Source of the DNA: Ruminococcus flavefaciens MA2007
GTDB taxonomy: Bacteria; Bacillota; Clostridia; Oscillospirales; Ruminococcaceae
Direction: 5' to 3'
DNA length: 64,000 nucleotides
Assembly (NCBI RefSeq): GCF_000621845.1
Contig: NZ_JHXF01000006.1
Span: forward strand, 1-64,000
Positions 41,805-50,166 of this stretch are shown one piece after another. Each line of letters opens with the position of its first letter. Positions within the stretch are counted from its first letter, which is position 1. Position numbers and translations under genes: made by a program. The notes below the pieces were generated by a model. It ran no database searches. It saw only the letters and a list, made by a program, of their open reading frames with translations, and was not told the DNA's origin.

Positions 41805-43069
41805 AGCTCCATTACCTCCCACGGACTTGTTATCCTGCCTGTTACGGCGCTTGCCGCCGCAGTTGCAGGGCTTGCAAGGTATACCTCGGACTCGGGGTGT
41901 CCCATACGTCCCACGAAGTTGCGGTTCGTAGTCGTTATGGCTCTCTCGCCTGCGGCAAGAATGCCCATATATCCGCCAAGGCACGGTCCGCAGGTAGGAG
42001 TTGACACCACTGCGCCGAACTCGATAAATGTGCGGATAAGCCCCATTTCCATAGCGTCAAGGTAAATCTGCTGAGTTGCAGGTATCACGATAACGCGGAC
42101 GTGCTTTGCGGCTTTGCGCCCTTTCATTATCTCAGCGGCGGCGATGAGGTCCTCAAGCCTGCCGTTGGTACATGAGCCGATGACTGCCTGATCTATCTTT
42201 ACATCGCCAATTTCAGCGAAGGTACGTGCGTTTTCGGGAAGATGAGGAAAAGCCACGGTAGGCTCTATCTCCGACAGGTCAACGGTGAGTACCTCGTCGT
42301 AGTCTGCGTCCTCGTCAGCTTTGTATATAACGGGCTCTGCGCCGCCGTGTGTGCGGATATAGTCGAGAGTTATACCGTCCACCTCGAAGATACCGTTCTT
42401 TGCACCTGCTTCGATAGCCATGTTCGCCATGCAAAGGCGGTCAGCCATAGTCAGTGAGGCAAGCCCCTCGCCTGTGAACTCCATAGAGCGGTAAAGGGCT
42501 CCGTCCACGCCTATCTCGCCGATAATGTGGAGGATAACGTCCTTGCCCGACACGAATCTGCGGAGCTTTCCTGTGAGGACTACCTTTATAGCCTCGGGCA
42601 CCTTGAACCACGCCTTGCCTGTAGCCATTCCGCAAGCCATATCCGTTGAGCCCACGCCTGTTGAGAAAGCTCCCAAAGCTCCGTAGGTGCAGGTGTGGGA
42701 ATCAGCGCCGATGACCACATTTCCTGCGGTAACAAGACCTTTTTCGGGGAGCAGGGCGTGTTCGATGCCCATTTCTCCCACGTCGTAGAAGTGTGTTATA
42801 TCCTTTTCCGTGCAGAAATCGCGGCACATCTTGCACTGCTCTGCCGCCTTTATGTCCTTGTTGGGAGCGAAGTGGTCCATGACCATGGTGACCTTGTTTC
42901 TGTCGAACACGCTGTCCTTACCCAGCTTTGCGAACTCCTTGATAGCGACGGGAGAGGTTATATCGTTGCCGAGAACGAGGTCAAGGTCTGTCAGGATAAG
43001 CTCCCCTGAACAGACTGACTCTCTGCCCGAATGAGCCGCAAGTATCTTCTGAGTCATTGTCATTGCCAT
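41801..43069 (-). CDS. leuC: 3-isopropylmalate dehydratase large subunit
   Basis: 422 aa. Aconitase-type Fe-S enzyme: [39 protein letters not shown], cluster cysteines in GSCTNGR and [12 protein letters not shown]. Length is that of the LeuC2/archaeal-Clostridial group, with a separate LeuD. It lies 20 bp after leuA. Confidence 0.95.
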   Translation of the reverse strand: MAMTMTQKILAAHSGRESVCSGELILTDLDLVLGNDITSPVAIKEFAKLGKDSVFDRNKVTMVMDHFAPNKDIKAAEQCKMCRDFCTEKDITHFYDVGEMGIEHALLPEKGLVTAGNVVIGADSHTCTYGALGAFSTGVGSTDMACGMATGKAWFKVPEAIKVVLTGKLRRFVSGKDVILHIIGEIGVDGALYRSMEFTGEGLASLTMADRLCMANMAIEAGAKNGIFEVDGITLDYIRTHGGAEPVIYKADEDADYDEVLTVDLSEIEPTVAFPHLPENARTFAEIGDVKIDQAVIGSCTNGRLEDLIAAAEIMKGRKAAKHVRVIVIPATQQIYLDAMEMGLIRTFIEFGAVVSTPTCGPCLGGYMGILAAGERAITTTNRNFVGRMGHPESEVYLASPATAAASAVTGRITSPWEVMEL

Positions 43070-43089
43070 ATTTCCACACTTCCTTTACA

Positions 43090-44754
43090 TTACTGCTTGT
43101 TGAGCATATTATTTACCGCGCTGACAAGAGCCTTGACTGAAGAAGTGATGATATCGTTGTCGATACCAGTTCCCCAGAAGCTTTTGCCCTCCTTTGTGAC
43201 TATCTCAACATAGGATACAGCCTTTGAAGCCGAGCCTACTTCCAGAGCGTGCTCGGTATAGCTGTTGAGACTGTAGTCTGCGCCTGTATATGAGCGTATA
43301 GCGTTGCTGACGGCGTCAAGACGTCCGTTACCTGTATCGGTTACAGTAACTCGTCTGCCGCTGTAATCGAAGCTTACAGTTGCTTCGATACCGTTGCGCT
43401 GTACGAAGTGAGTTTCCGTGATGTTTATAGGCGAGGTTATATCCACATAGTTGCTCTTGAATATTGAGTAGACCTCGTCGGGGAGGAGCTCCTTGTGCTT
43501 TTTGTCGGATATGCCCTTGACAAGGTAGCCCACGCTCTCGCGCATTTTCTTTGGCAGGTCGTAGCCGAAGCGAGTCTCCAGTATGTAGCCGATTCCGCCC
43601 TTGCCAGACTGGCTGTTGATGCGGATAACGTCTGATTCGTACTCTCTGCCGATATCAGTAGGATCAAGAGGCAGATAGGGCACGTTCCAGACAGTATCGC
43701 CGTGTTCCTCGCGCCATTTCATGCCCTTGGCGATAGCGTCCTGATGAGAGCCGCTGAACGCCGCGAATACCAGCTTTCCCGAATAGGGCTGGCGCTCGTA
43801 GATACCCATTCTCGTCAGACGGGAGAAGTCCTCGGACAGCGACGGTATATCGCTGAAATCCAGTTCGGGATCAACGCCCTGCGAGTACATATTCATAGCA
43901 AGGGTGATGATGTCCACGTTGCCTGTGCGCTCGCCGTTGCCGAAGAGAGTTCCCTCAACGCGCTCTGCACCTGCAAGGAGTCCCATTTCCGTGTCAGCTA
44001 CCGCACAGCCGCGGTCGTTGTGGGGGTGGAGAGAGACTATGACGTTTTCGCGGTATTTCAGGTTCTCGCACATATACTCTATCTGATTTGCGTAAACATG
44101 GGGCATTGAGAGCTGTACCGTTACGGGGAGATTGATTATGACCTTGTCCTCGGGTGTGGGCTGCCACACGTCAAGAACGGCGTTGCATATCTCCAGCGCA
44201 AATTCGGGCTCTGTGCCCGTGAAGCTCTCGGGGGAGTACTCAAAGCGGAAATTGCCCTCGTATTTCTCGCGGTACTCTTTAAGGAGCTTTGCTCCGCTGA
44301 CCGCGATATCTATTATCTCCTCCCTGCTTTTGCGGAAGACCTGCTCTCGCTGAGCAACGGAGGTGGAGTTGTAAAGGTGAACTATGGCGTTCTTGCAGCC
44401 CTTGAGGGCTTCAAACGTCTTTTCGATGATGTGTTCACGGGACTGGGTGAGAACCTGTATCGCCACATCGTCGGGAATGAGATCCTGCTCGATAAGAGTG
44501 CGGCAGAAGTCGTACTCGGTCTCGGAAGCGGCAGGAAAGCCGATCTCTATCTCCTTGAAGCCGATATCAACCAGTCTGCGGAAGAATTCCAGCTTTTCAC
44601 CGAGACTCATGGGTATGATAAGAGCCTGATTTCCGTCGCGGAGATCCACGCTGCACCACTGGGGAGCCTTGTCGATATAGGACTTTTCCGTCCATTTCAT
44701 GGCAGTTTTCGGCGCTTCAAAGAATTGTCTTGTGTACTTTTTTACGTTATTCAT
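43090..44754 (-). CDS. leuA: 2-isopropylmalate synthase
   Basis: 554 aa from ATG 44754 (GGAGG 8 bases upstream). Catalytic motif WCSVDLRDGNQALIIPMS and metal site LHPHNDRGCAVADTEMGLLAG belong to the DRE-TIM family. The C-terminal domain (residues ~420-554) is the leucine-binding allosteric part. The length and WTEKSYIDKAPQW start are those of the long LeuA2 type. First committed enzyme of leucine synthesis, and first gene after a T-box leader. Confidence 0.95.
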   Translation of the reverse strand: MNNVKKYTRQFFEAPKTAMKWTEKSYIDKAPQWCSVDLRDGNQALIIPMSLGEKLEFFRRLVDIGFKEIEIGFPAASETEYDFCRTLIEQDLIPDDVAIQVLTQSREHIIEKTFEALKGCKNAIVHLYNSTSVAQREQVFRKSREEIIDIAVSGAKLLKEYREKYEGNFRFEYSPESFTGTEPEFALEICNAVLDVWQPTPEDKVIINLPVTVQLSMPHVYANQIEYMCENLKYRENVIVSLHPHNDRGCAVADTEMGLLAGAERVEGTLFGNGERTGNVDIITLAMNMYSQGVDPELDFSDIPSLSEDFSRLTRMGIYERQPYSGKLVFAAFSGSHQDAIAKGMKWREEHGDTVWNVPYLPLDPTDIGREYESDVIRINSQSGKGGIGYILETRFGYDLPKKMRESVGYLVKGISDKKHKELLPDEVYSIFKSNYVDITSPINITETHFVQRNGIEATVSFDYSGRRVTVTDTGNGRLDAVSNAIRSYTGADYSLNSYTEHALEVGSASKAVSYVEIVTKEGKSFWGTGIDNDIITSSVKALVSAVNNMLNKQ

Positions 44755-44797
44755 GTCAAAACCTCCATTCCGATCCGTTTGCCTCGCAGGAGGGTAA

Positions 44798-45078
44798 TAA
44801 AAAATCTCCTCCATGCACGGCATGGAAGAGACGAAGCTGCAATATACTCCGTGGTACCACTCTTCTTGATGTAAGAATACACCCACTCATCTGCGTCGGA
44901 TCAACGCATATCTCTGTAACGGGAGAGCCCGTCCGTGCCTACTTGACGCGGTCTGCGCCTTTGGGACGGCTGCTCGGGGAGGAGTTATGACCTGCATTTG
45001 TCTGCCGACTTTCACCAGCCGTCGGCTCTCTGTGAAAACTCACACAAGCTTTGTTTCCCTTCATAGCATTTTCAATTT
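44798..45078 (-). promoter_or_regulatory. T-box riboswitch leader, leucine type
   Basis: Minus-strand leader of ~325 nt between promoter and leuA. It contains AGAGAGCC.. and CTGGTGAAAG (Stem I hallmarks), AAGAGTGGTACCACGG (T-box bulge TGGTACCACG, 44849-44866) and a terminator CTCTTCCATG-CCGTG-CATGGAGGAG-ATTTTTT (44799-44830). The T-box base next to ACC is T, pairing with a discriminator A as in leucine tRNA. A CTC leucine codon (44982-44984 on the complement) stands at a plausible specifier position. Uncharged tRNA-Leu would open the terminator and switch on leuA and following genes. Confidence 0.88.
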
Positions 45079-45087
45079 ATTAACTGT

Positions 45088-45116
45088 ATTATACAATGAA
45101 AAACAGCGTTTGTCAA
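45088..45116 (-). promoter_or_regulatory. Promoter of the T-box/leuA transcript
   Basis: Minus-strand TTGACA (45111-45116), 17-bp spacer, TATAAT (45088-45093): perfect consensus. Confidence 0.9.
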
Positions 45117-45144
45117 GCATTTGCATAAATTTTGCAAATTGAAA

Positions 45145-45222
45145 TTGCAGGGGAGGGCGCCTAACAGGCGCCCGTAAGTATTTGTGTCATTTTATTCGGG
45201 CGAGCGGAACCCGCCCCTACAG
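45145..45222. repeat. Pair of GTAG-type hairpins
   Basis: GCAGGGGAGGGCGCCTAACAGGCGCCCG (45147-45174) and CGGGCGAGCGGAACCCGCCCCTAC (45197-45220) face each other as an inverted pair between the leuA promoter and the zinc-ribbon gene. Confidence 0.75.
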
Positions 45223-45223
45223 C

Positions 45224-45478
45224 TCAAGGAGCTTTACTTCCGCAGTCAGGGCAGAAATTGCTGGTGCACTCCCTGCCGCAGCTGCATTTCCACGGCTTTA
45301 CGGGCGCTTTCATGCCGCATTCGGGACAGAAATTGGTACTGTTTTCCGTTCCGCATACACAGCGCCATTTCTCGCCGTTCCACACGGGAGCAGCCTTGTT
45401 CTCCGCAGCCATGCGGAAAAGCGCTTCGCCGTTGGTCATATACTGCAAGCCCACAACGGGAAAACCGAATATAAACAT
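45224..45478 (-). CDS. Small double zinc-ribbon protein
   Basis: 84 aa. Two CxC/CxxC ribbons: CVCGTENSTNFCPECG and CSCGRECTSNFCPDCG, so two zinc ions are likely. The first ~30 residues are partly hydrophobic (MFIFGFPVVGLQYM) and may touch the membrane. RBS GAGGTAAC. Third gene of a tight minus-strand set with the 47-aa membrane protein and the AIM24-type protein. Function is not known. Confidence 0.85.
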   Translation of the reverse strand: MFIFGFPVVGLQYMTNGEALFRMAAENKAAPVWNGEKWRCVCGTENSTNFCPECGMKAPVKPWKCSCGRECTSNFCPDCGSKAP

Positions 45479-45494
45479 AAACGTTACCTCATTG

Positions 45495-45638
45495 CTATTG
45501 CTGCGACTTTATATAGTCAGCTATCCTGTATATTCCGTAGAATACCCATATTATCCATGATATCGCCCAGAGTCCTGTGAATACGCTGAATAATAGGTAT
45601 ACTGCCGCAACAGCGGCAGCGATGAGCCAGTGCTTCAT
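45495..45638 (-). CDS. 47-aa membrane protein
   Basis: Frame of 47 codons from ATG 45638 to TAG 45495, between the AIM24-like and zinc-ribbon genes with gaps of 3 and 16 bp. RBS AAAGAAG. The product starts MKHWLIAAAV and contains two hydrophobic helices rich in Trp and aromatic residues (WAISWIIWVFYGIY), ending DYIKSQQ. The tight spacing on both sides supports a real gene. Function unknown; it may anchor its neighbours at the membrane. Confidence 0.75.
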   Translation of the reverse strand: MKHWLIAAAVAAVYLLFSVFTGLWAISWIIWVFYGIYRIADYIKSQQ

Positions 45639-45641
45639 GAT

Positions 45642-46316
45642 TTACTTCTTTACGCCGAGAGAAAGTATCCTGCCTGCAAAGTCGTTGAAGTTCTGTGTCT
45701 GGAGTATTACCTTACCCGGACCTACCAGCTTTGTGAGGAAAAGTCCCTCGCCGCCGAGGAATATATTTCCCAGTCCCTTTACAGTCTCTATCTCGTACTG
45801 TACAGTGGGCTCGAATGCAACTACGTTGCCTGTGTCTACTTTGAGTATCTCGCCTGGAGCGAGGTTTTTCTCTACCATATCTCCGTCAACTTCGAGGAAA
45901 GCCATGCCGTTTCCGAAGAGCTGCTGGAGAATGAATCCCTCACCGCCGAAGAATCCCGAGAGTATCTTCTTTGTGAAAACTGCCTTGAGGTCTACGGTCT
46001 GCTCAGCGCAGAGAAAAGCGCCCTTCTGGCAGATAAGACCGCCGTTGGATATATTTACAGGAACGAGAGAACCGGGGACTGTAGCGCCGAAAGCTATCTT
46101 TGCGCCCTGAACTTCTGCTGTGTAATTAGCCATGAATATGGATTCGCCTGTGAACATTCTTCCGAGGCTTCTTCCGAGACCGCCTCTTGCATTTGTGCTC
46201 ATCTTGATGCCCTGTGACTGCCAGATCATTCCGCCTGACTGTGTGAACATTGATTCTCCTGCATTAAGCTCGCATTCTACTGCCGGTACTGTTTGACCAA
46301 TAATCGTATATCTCAT
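45642..46316 (-). CDS. AIM24 / TIGR00266-family protein
   Basis: 224 aa. Beta-rich with repeated glycine motifs: ELNAGESMFTQSGGMIWQSQGI, LGRMFTGESIFMANYTA, FFGGEGFILQQLFGNG and IFLGGEGLFLTKLVGPG. This is the AIM24 family, whose bacterial members have no settled role. The homology is to a mitochondrial protein shaping inner-membrane complexes. First gene of a three-gene set with a tiny membrane protein and a zinc ribbon. RBS GGAGGG. Confidence 0.9.
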   Translation of the reverse strand: MRYTIIGQTVPAVECELNAGESMFTQSGGMIWQSQGIKMSTNARGGLGRSLGRMFTGESIFMANYTAEVQGAKIAFGATVPGSLVPVNISNGGLICQKGAFLCAEQTVDLKAVFTKKILSGFFGGEGFILQQLFGNGMAFLEVDGDMVEKNLAPGEILKVDTGNVVAFEPTVQYEIETVKGLGNIFLGGEGLFLTKLVGPGKVILQTQNFNDFAGRILSLGVKK

Positions 46317-46367
46317 ACAGACATACCCTCCTTAACATTTTATTATATTTCAGCGGAATTACCGCTT

Positions 46368-47354
46368 TTAAACATTTTTTATCCTGCAAAGATTAGCCTC
46401 TCCCGAGTTGAGATGGATAGTCTCTCCCGACTGAAGCTGAACTATGAGGTTGGCGTTATCGTCTATGCCCATAGCTTCGCCGATTATCTGCTTATTTCCC
46501 ACATTTGCGGTTATTATATTTCCTGTGAGAAGCTCGCGCTCCCTGTAGGCTGAAAGGAAGCTGCGGTTCTCTATTTTATGCATATATATTTCAAGGCGGT
46601 TGAGCACCTCTGCGCACAGTCTGTTCCTGTTTACGGCAACTCCCGTCTCGTCCTCGATAGATGTAGCCTTTTTGCGGAGCTCCTCATCGAAGCTGTCGCC
46701 TATACTGCGGACGTTTATGCCGATACCGATAACGGCGCAGTCAAGAGTGCGCATTTCAAGTCCGAATGAAGCCTCTGTCAGTATGCCACATATTTTTTTA
46801 CCGTTCATGTAGAGGTCGTTCACCCATTTTATCATGACGGGCTGACCGCAGCAGTATTCGATAGCTTCCGCAACTGCGCAGGCTGCCGCTCCTGTTATCA
46901 TGGGAGCGTATTCAAGGCTGAATTCGGGGCGCACAAGAGTGCTCATATATAGTCCCTTGCCCGCAGGGGAAACGAAGCTCCTGCCTATACGTCCTCTGCC
47001 TGCGGTCTGACGGTCAGCAACGGAGGTAGTACCGTTGGGAACGTTGTTTGAATCCTGTTCCTTGGTGATATTATTGGTGGACTCAACTGTATCATACACG
47101 CTGAGGTTGCGTCCCAGCTCTTTTGTTTTCAGAAACGGAGTGATAAGGTCTTCCGAAAGTCTGTTGTTGTCATCGTTGAGCTTGTAGCCCTTTGAGGTCA
47201 CTGAGCTGATAGAAAAGCCCTCGGTCTCAAGCGCTTTTACAGCTTTCCACACAGCATTGCGGCTCACGCCGAGCTTGTCTGCAAGGGCGGCTCCCGAGAT
47301 ATAATCGCCCTCTGCGCCTGCAAGAGAAGCGAGCAATTCGGATTTTACGTTCAT
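46368..47354 (-). CDS. birA: Biotin-[acetyl-CoA-carboxylase] ligase and repressor BirA
   Basis: 328 aa from ATG 47354 (GAAAGGAA upstream). Residues ~1-60 are a winged helix (SGAALADKLGVSRNAVWKAVKALE), so it is the bifunctional type. The ligase has TESTNN-like VESTNNITKE, the biotinyl-AMP loop GRGRIGRSFVSP, and KWVNDLYMNGKKICGILTE with the catalytic lysine. C-terminal SH3-like domain present. No biotin synthesis genes are nearby. Confidence 0.95.
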   Translation of the reverse strand: MNVKSELLASLAGAEGDYISGAALADKLGVSRNAVWKAVKALETEGFSISSVTSKGYKLNDDNNRLSEDLITPFLKTKELGRNLSVYDTVESTNNITKEQDSNNVPNGTTSVADRQTAGRGRIGRSFVSPAGKGLYMSTLVRPEFSLEYAPMITGAAACAVAEAIEYCCGQPVMIKWVNDLYMNGKKICGILTEASFGLEMRTLDCAVIGIGINVRSIGDSFDEELRKKATSIEDETGVAVNRNRLCAEVLNRLEIYMHKIENRSFLSAYRERELLTGNIITANVGNKQIIGEAMGIDDNANLIVQLQSGETIHLNSGEANLCRIKNV

Positions 47355-47386
47355 AGTTGAGTGTTCCTTTCGGTAATATTGATAAC

Positions 47387-47415
47387 ATTGTATCACAAAA
47401 AAATAGTTTTTGCAA
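47387..47415 (-). promoter_or_regulatory. Promoter of birA
   Basis: Minus-strand TTGCAA (47410-47415), 17-bp spacer, TACAAT (47387-47392). Confidence 0.75.
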
Positions 47416-47531
47416 GAGAAATCACGGAAAATTAGTGAAAATGACGTTCGGAGATATCATAATTTTAGCTGAACGCAAAAAAGGACGGGTTTCGAGACCG
47501 ACCTTGTTGTATAATCTTATTTTGCACGGGC

Positions 47532-47655
47532 AAAAAGTTGAGAGTTGAGAATTTAGAGTTGAAAGTTATGGAGTCGCCGTTGGCGACAAGATTTTAATAA
47601 AATTAGCGAATAAAACACATTAACTCTCAACTCTGCACTCTCAACTCTCAACTGC
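47532..47655. repeat. AACTCTCAA-type repeats in opposed orientation
   Basis: AAGTTGAGAGTTGAGAATTTAGAGTTGAAAG (two tracts, 47533-47563) and, after a GTCGCC..GGCGAC hairpin (47572-47588), the inverse tract AACTCTCAACTCTGCACTCTCAACTCTCAAC (47624-47653). Together they could form a long stem. They lie at the 3' end of the 156-aa membrane protein gene. Confidence 0.6.
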
Positions 47656-48111
47656 GCCAAAGTGCTTCAGCTGTACTGCGGCTATGGCTGCCGTAAGCAC
47701 ACAGGGCGCTATACTTGGCAGAATTCTCCGCATATACATATCGCTGACGGGCAGCAAGGTGTATTTATCCGTCCAGCCGCTTGAATCGGCGTGGTCTGTG
47801 AGCTGCTTCAGCATCACCAGACACAGGACAAGTCCGCCCAGAGCAAGAATAATTGCCAGAATATTCGGCGTTTTTTTTCTGAAAAGGCACAGAAAAGCTC
47901 CCGAAACCATAAGAACTGCGGATATTATTAGAAAAACTCCCGTATTTTTCAGCTCTGCGCCGTAGCTTTCTCCGTTATATATGAGACCTGCCCCCGAAAG
48001 TGCGGTCATAGCTCCCGAAAACCATAAGCTCAGCAGCAGGGTAATGACCTTGCATACCGTCATCAGGGGCGACCGCCTTTCAGGAAGCTTTTTTGTGTTT
48101 TTTTTGCTCAT
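47641..48111 (-). CDS. Small integral membrane protein, unknown
   Basis: 156 aa. Basic N-terminus (MSKKNTKKLPERRSP) then four hydrophobic helices (~18-42, 58-78, 83-103, 130-150). No motif recognised. AGGGAGTAAAAA precedes ATG 48111. It is divergent from spoIVB and its 3' end lies in an AACTCTCAA repeat, so the last residues (LKHFGAVES) partly derive from the repeat. Function unknown. Confidence 0.7.
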   Translation of the reverse strand: MSKKNTKKLPERRSPLMTVCKVITLLLSLWFSGAMTALSGAGLIYNGESYGAELKNTGVFLIISAVLMVSGAFLCLFRKKTPNILAIILALGGLVLCLVMLKQLTDHADSSGWTDKYTLLPVSDMYMRRILPSIAPCVLTAAIAAVQLKHFGAVES

Positions 48112-48153
48112 TTTTTACTCCCTATGTAGTTTTCGGCTGTGTGTAATTCACAT

Positions 48154-48182
48154 CTATAAAAGCACTCAGCCGAAGCATAATA
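48154..48182 (+). promoter_or_regulatory. Candidate sporulation promoter of spoIVB
   Basis: CTATA (48154-48158), 17-bp spacer, CATAATA (48176-48182), resembling sigma-G/sigma-F promoters. An inverted repeat TTCGGCTG..CAGCCGAA (48131-48174) brackets the -35. Inferred from the gene's known regulon in Bacillus. Confidence 0.45.
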
Positions 48183-48240
48183 TAAACAGCTCCCTTTTTT
48201 CGGAGCAATATGTTCCCGAGGAACAGGAAAGGATAACAAA

Positions 48241-49464
48241 ATGTTTTTTAAAAGAAAAATCGTAAGATCTGCTGCAACGCTATTATTTGCAGCTTTTGTG
48301 GGATTATTCGGGACAGCAGGCTATTATTCCGCACATTTGCCTGCGGTGATAAGCGCTTCGTCGGCAGATGACCTGAAAATAGCGGCTTTTCCGCAGCTCA
48401 GCTGCTCTGCTGCGCCTGAGCTCGCCGTACCTGCCGCAGGTACCTGCTCAGACGGGGAGCAGGTGACTTTTTCGCTTTTCGGAGCTATCCCCGTCAAAAA
48501 TGTTGAAGTCCGAAAAACAGAAGCTCCCGTTTTAGCTGTGGGAGGTCGTCCCTTCGGAATAAAGCTGCTCATGGAGGGCGTCATGGTCACGGGACTTGGC
48601 GACGTGGAATGTCAGGACGGCTCGCTGACCTGTCCTGCCGAGGACGCAGGCTTGCAGAAGGGTGATATAATACGTCTTGCAGACGGCGAGATACTCACCT
48701 CAAACGACCAGTTACAGCAGAAAATAGCCGATTCGGGCGGAAACGTCCTTGAACTTTCGGTGCGCCGCGGCGATGAGGATATAGATATGGAGCTCCAGCC
48801 CGTGTTCTCGCGCAGAAGCGGCGGCTTGAAAGGCGGTATGTGGGTTCGTGACAGCATAGCTGGCATAGGTACTATGTCGTTTTTTGACACGAAAACAGGC
48901 TGTTTTGCAGGACTTGGACACCCTATCTGTGATTCCGATACGTGCGGGATAGTCCCTGTTCACAGCGGCGAGGCTGTGCCTGTGGAGATCACCGATGTAA
49001 AGCGGGGCGCCCGTGGCTTGGCAGGGGAGCTTCGGGGCAAATTCGCCATGTCTGACAGCTTCGGCATTCTTGAACGGAACAAGCCCAGCGGTATCTACGG
49101 GCGGCTAAATGGCGAGGCTCTTGCGGAGATGACCGCAGACTGTCAGGAGTTCCCCATGGCTTTCCGTCAGGAGATAACCGAGGGCGAAGCCGAGATATAC
49201 ACCACAGTTTCGGGAGATACTCCTGAGAGGTATTCCGCTGAGATAGTCAGTGTTGACTACAGCAGCGGCACAAGCTCGAAAAACATGGTGATACGCATAA
49301 CCGACAAGCGGCTTCTTGATGCGGCAGGAGGCATAGTTCAGGGCATGAGCGGCAGTCCTATAATCCAGAACGGCAAGCTCATAGGCGCGGTAACTCATGT
49401 TTTTGTGGGCGATCCTGCTAAGGGATACGGTATTTTTGCGGAAAATATGGCTTCTGAGCTGTAA
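48241..49464 (+). CDS. spoIVB: SpoIVB-type serine peptidase (S55)
   Basis: 407 aa. One N-terminal membrane helix (~10-35), a PDZ domain (~100-190; DAGLQKGDIIRLADGEI), then the S55 peptidase with GLGHPICDSDT (catalytic His region) and GMSGSPIIQNGKLIGAVTHVFV (serine motif, 368-374). In Bacillus, SpoIVB is secreted by the forespore and starts pro-sigma-K processing. The gene suggests at least remnants of sporulation. RBS AGGAAAGGA. Confidence 0.93.
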   Translation: MFFKRKIVRSAATLLFAAFVGLFGTAGYYSAHLPAVISASSADDLKIAAFPQLSCSAAPELAVPAAGTCSDGEQVTFSLFGAIPVKNVEVRKTEAPVLAVGGRPFGIKLLMEGVMVTGLGDVECQDGSLTCPAEDAGLQKGDIIRLADGEILTSNDQLQQKIADSGGNVLELSVRRGDEDIDMELQPVFSRRSGGLKGGMWVRDSIAGIGTMSFFDTKTGCFAGLGHPICDSDTCGIVPVHSGEAVPVEITDVKRGARGLAGELRGKFAMSDSFGILERNKPSGIYGRLNGEALAEMTADCQEFPMAFRQEITEGEAEIYTTVSGDTPERYSAEIVSVDYSSGTSSKNMVIRITDKRLLDAAGGIVQGMSGSPIIQNGKLIGAVTHVFVGDPAKGYGIFAENMASEL

Positions 49465-49508
49465 AAAAATAAATGGGCGTTACTTTTGGTAACGCCCCAA
49501 GTTTTTTG
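49463..49508. terminator. Bidirectional terminator between spoIVB and ptsH
   Basis: TGGGCGTTAC-TTTTG-GTAACGCCCCA (9-10 bp stem) with AAAAAAAT on the left and GTTTTTTG on the right, serving both convergent genes. Confidence 0.9.
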
Positions 49509-49513
49509 TCTGA

Positions 49514-49786
49514 TTATCTGTTTTCCTCGCTGAAACCGCTGTCAACAAGCTCGATAAGAGCGTCAACTGCAGCCTTTTCATCAGCGCCGTCAGCGATTAC
49601 CTTTACGTTTGTACCGCCAACAATACCGAGCGAAAGAATGCCAAGCAGACTCTTTGCATTTACTCTGCGCTCTTCCTTTTCGATCCAGATCGATGACTTG
49701 AACTCGTTAGCCTTCTGAATAAAGAAGGTTGCGGGTCTTGCGTGAAGTCCAACCTGATTCTTTACCATTACTTCTCTGACAAACAT
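49514..49786 (-). CDS. ptsH: Phosphocarrier protein HPr
   Basis: 90 aa from ATG 49786 (TAGGAGAG upstream). Phosphorylatable His in VGLHARPATFF and the regulatory serine in KSLLGILSLGI, so both PTS transfer and HPr kinase control sites are kept. ptsI does not follow. With the serine site it can act as a carbon catabolite co-repressor. Confidence 0.95.
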   Translation of the reverse strand: MFVREVMVKNQVGLHARPATFFIQKANEFKSSIWIEKEERRVNAKSLLGILSLGIVGGTNVKVIADGADEKAAVDALIELVDSGFSEENR

Positions 49787-50166
49787 AAACAACTCTCCTA
49801 TTCTCGTAAGTTACAGTCTCTCTAATTCTTTTTAAGGACTGTGTTGCCGTTTGCAAATTTGTTTCACTTGCTGATTTTATTATACAGTCTATTTTTTGCT
49901 TAGTCAACGGATTTTTATGATTAAAAGTCATGTTTCCGCTAAATTCTACATTTAGATTAAATGTGAATGAAATTTTATCAACTTGCTTGTTTATTATCAC
50001 TACAAAAAATTGTTGATAGTGATTGTTGAAAGTGCATATTTATCAACATGATATTATGGTATTTTTTTCTAAAGGGAGAATGCTTTTTTGTCTATACAGC
50101 CAGTTATGTGTGGAACACTTTGTGGAACAATGGCTTTTTTTGTGGAACAAATTTCTGAGGAATTGG
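49787..50166. other. Gap between trmD and ptsH
   Basis: Holds the ptsH promoter (49879-49907), an inverted repeat ATCACTA..TAGTGAT (49996-50023) and three copies of TGTGGAACA within 45 bp (50108-50150). TTATCAAC-type 9-mers are also present. No gene seen; the plus-strand frame here has no ribosome site and runs into trmD on the other strand. Confidence 0.5.
49879..49907 (-). promoter_or_regulatory. Promoter of ptsH
   Basis: Minus-strand TTGACT (49902-49907), 17-bp spacer, TATAAT (49879-49884). Confidence 0.85.

Noticed and set aside
47357-47548. 63-aa plus-strand frame upstream of birA
   Set aside because: Covers the birA promoter, no ribosome site; composition looks random.
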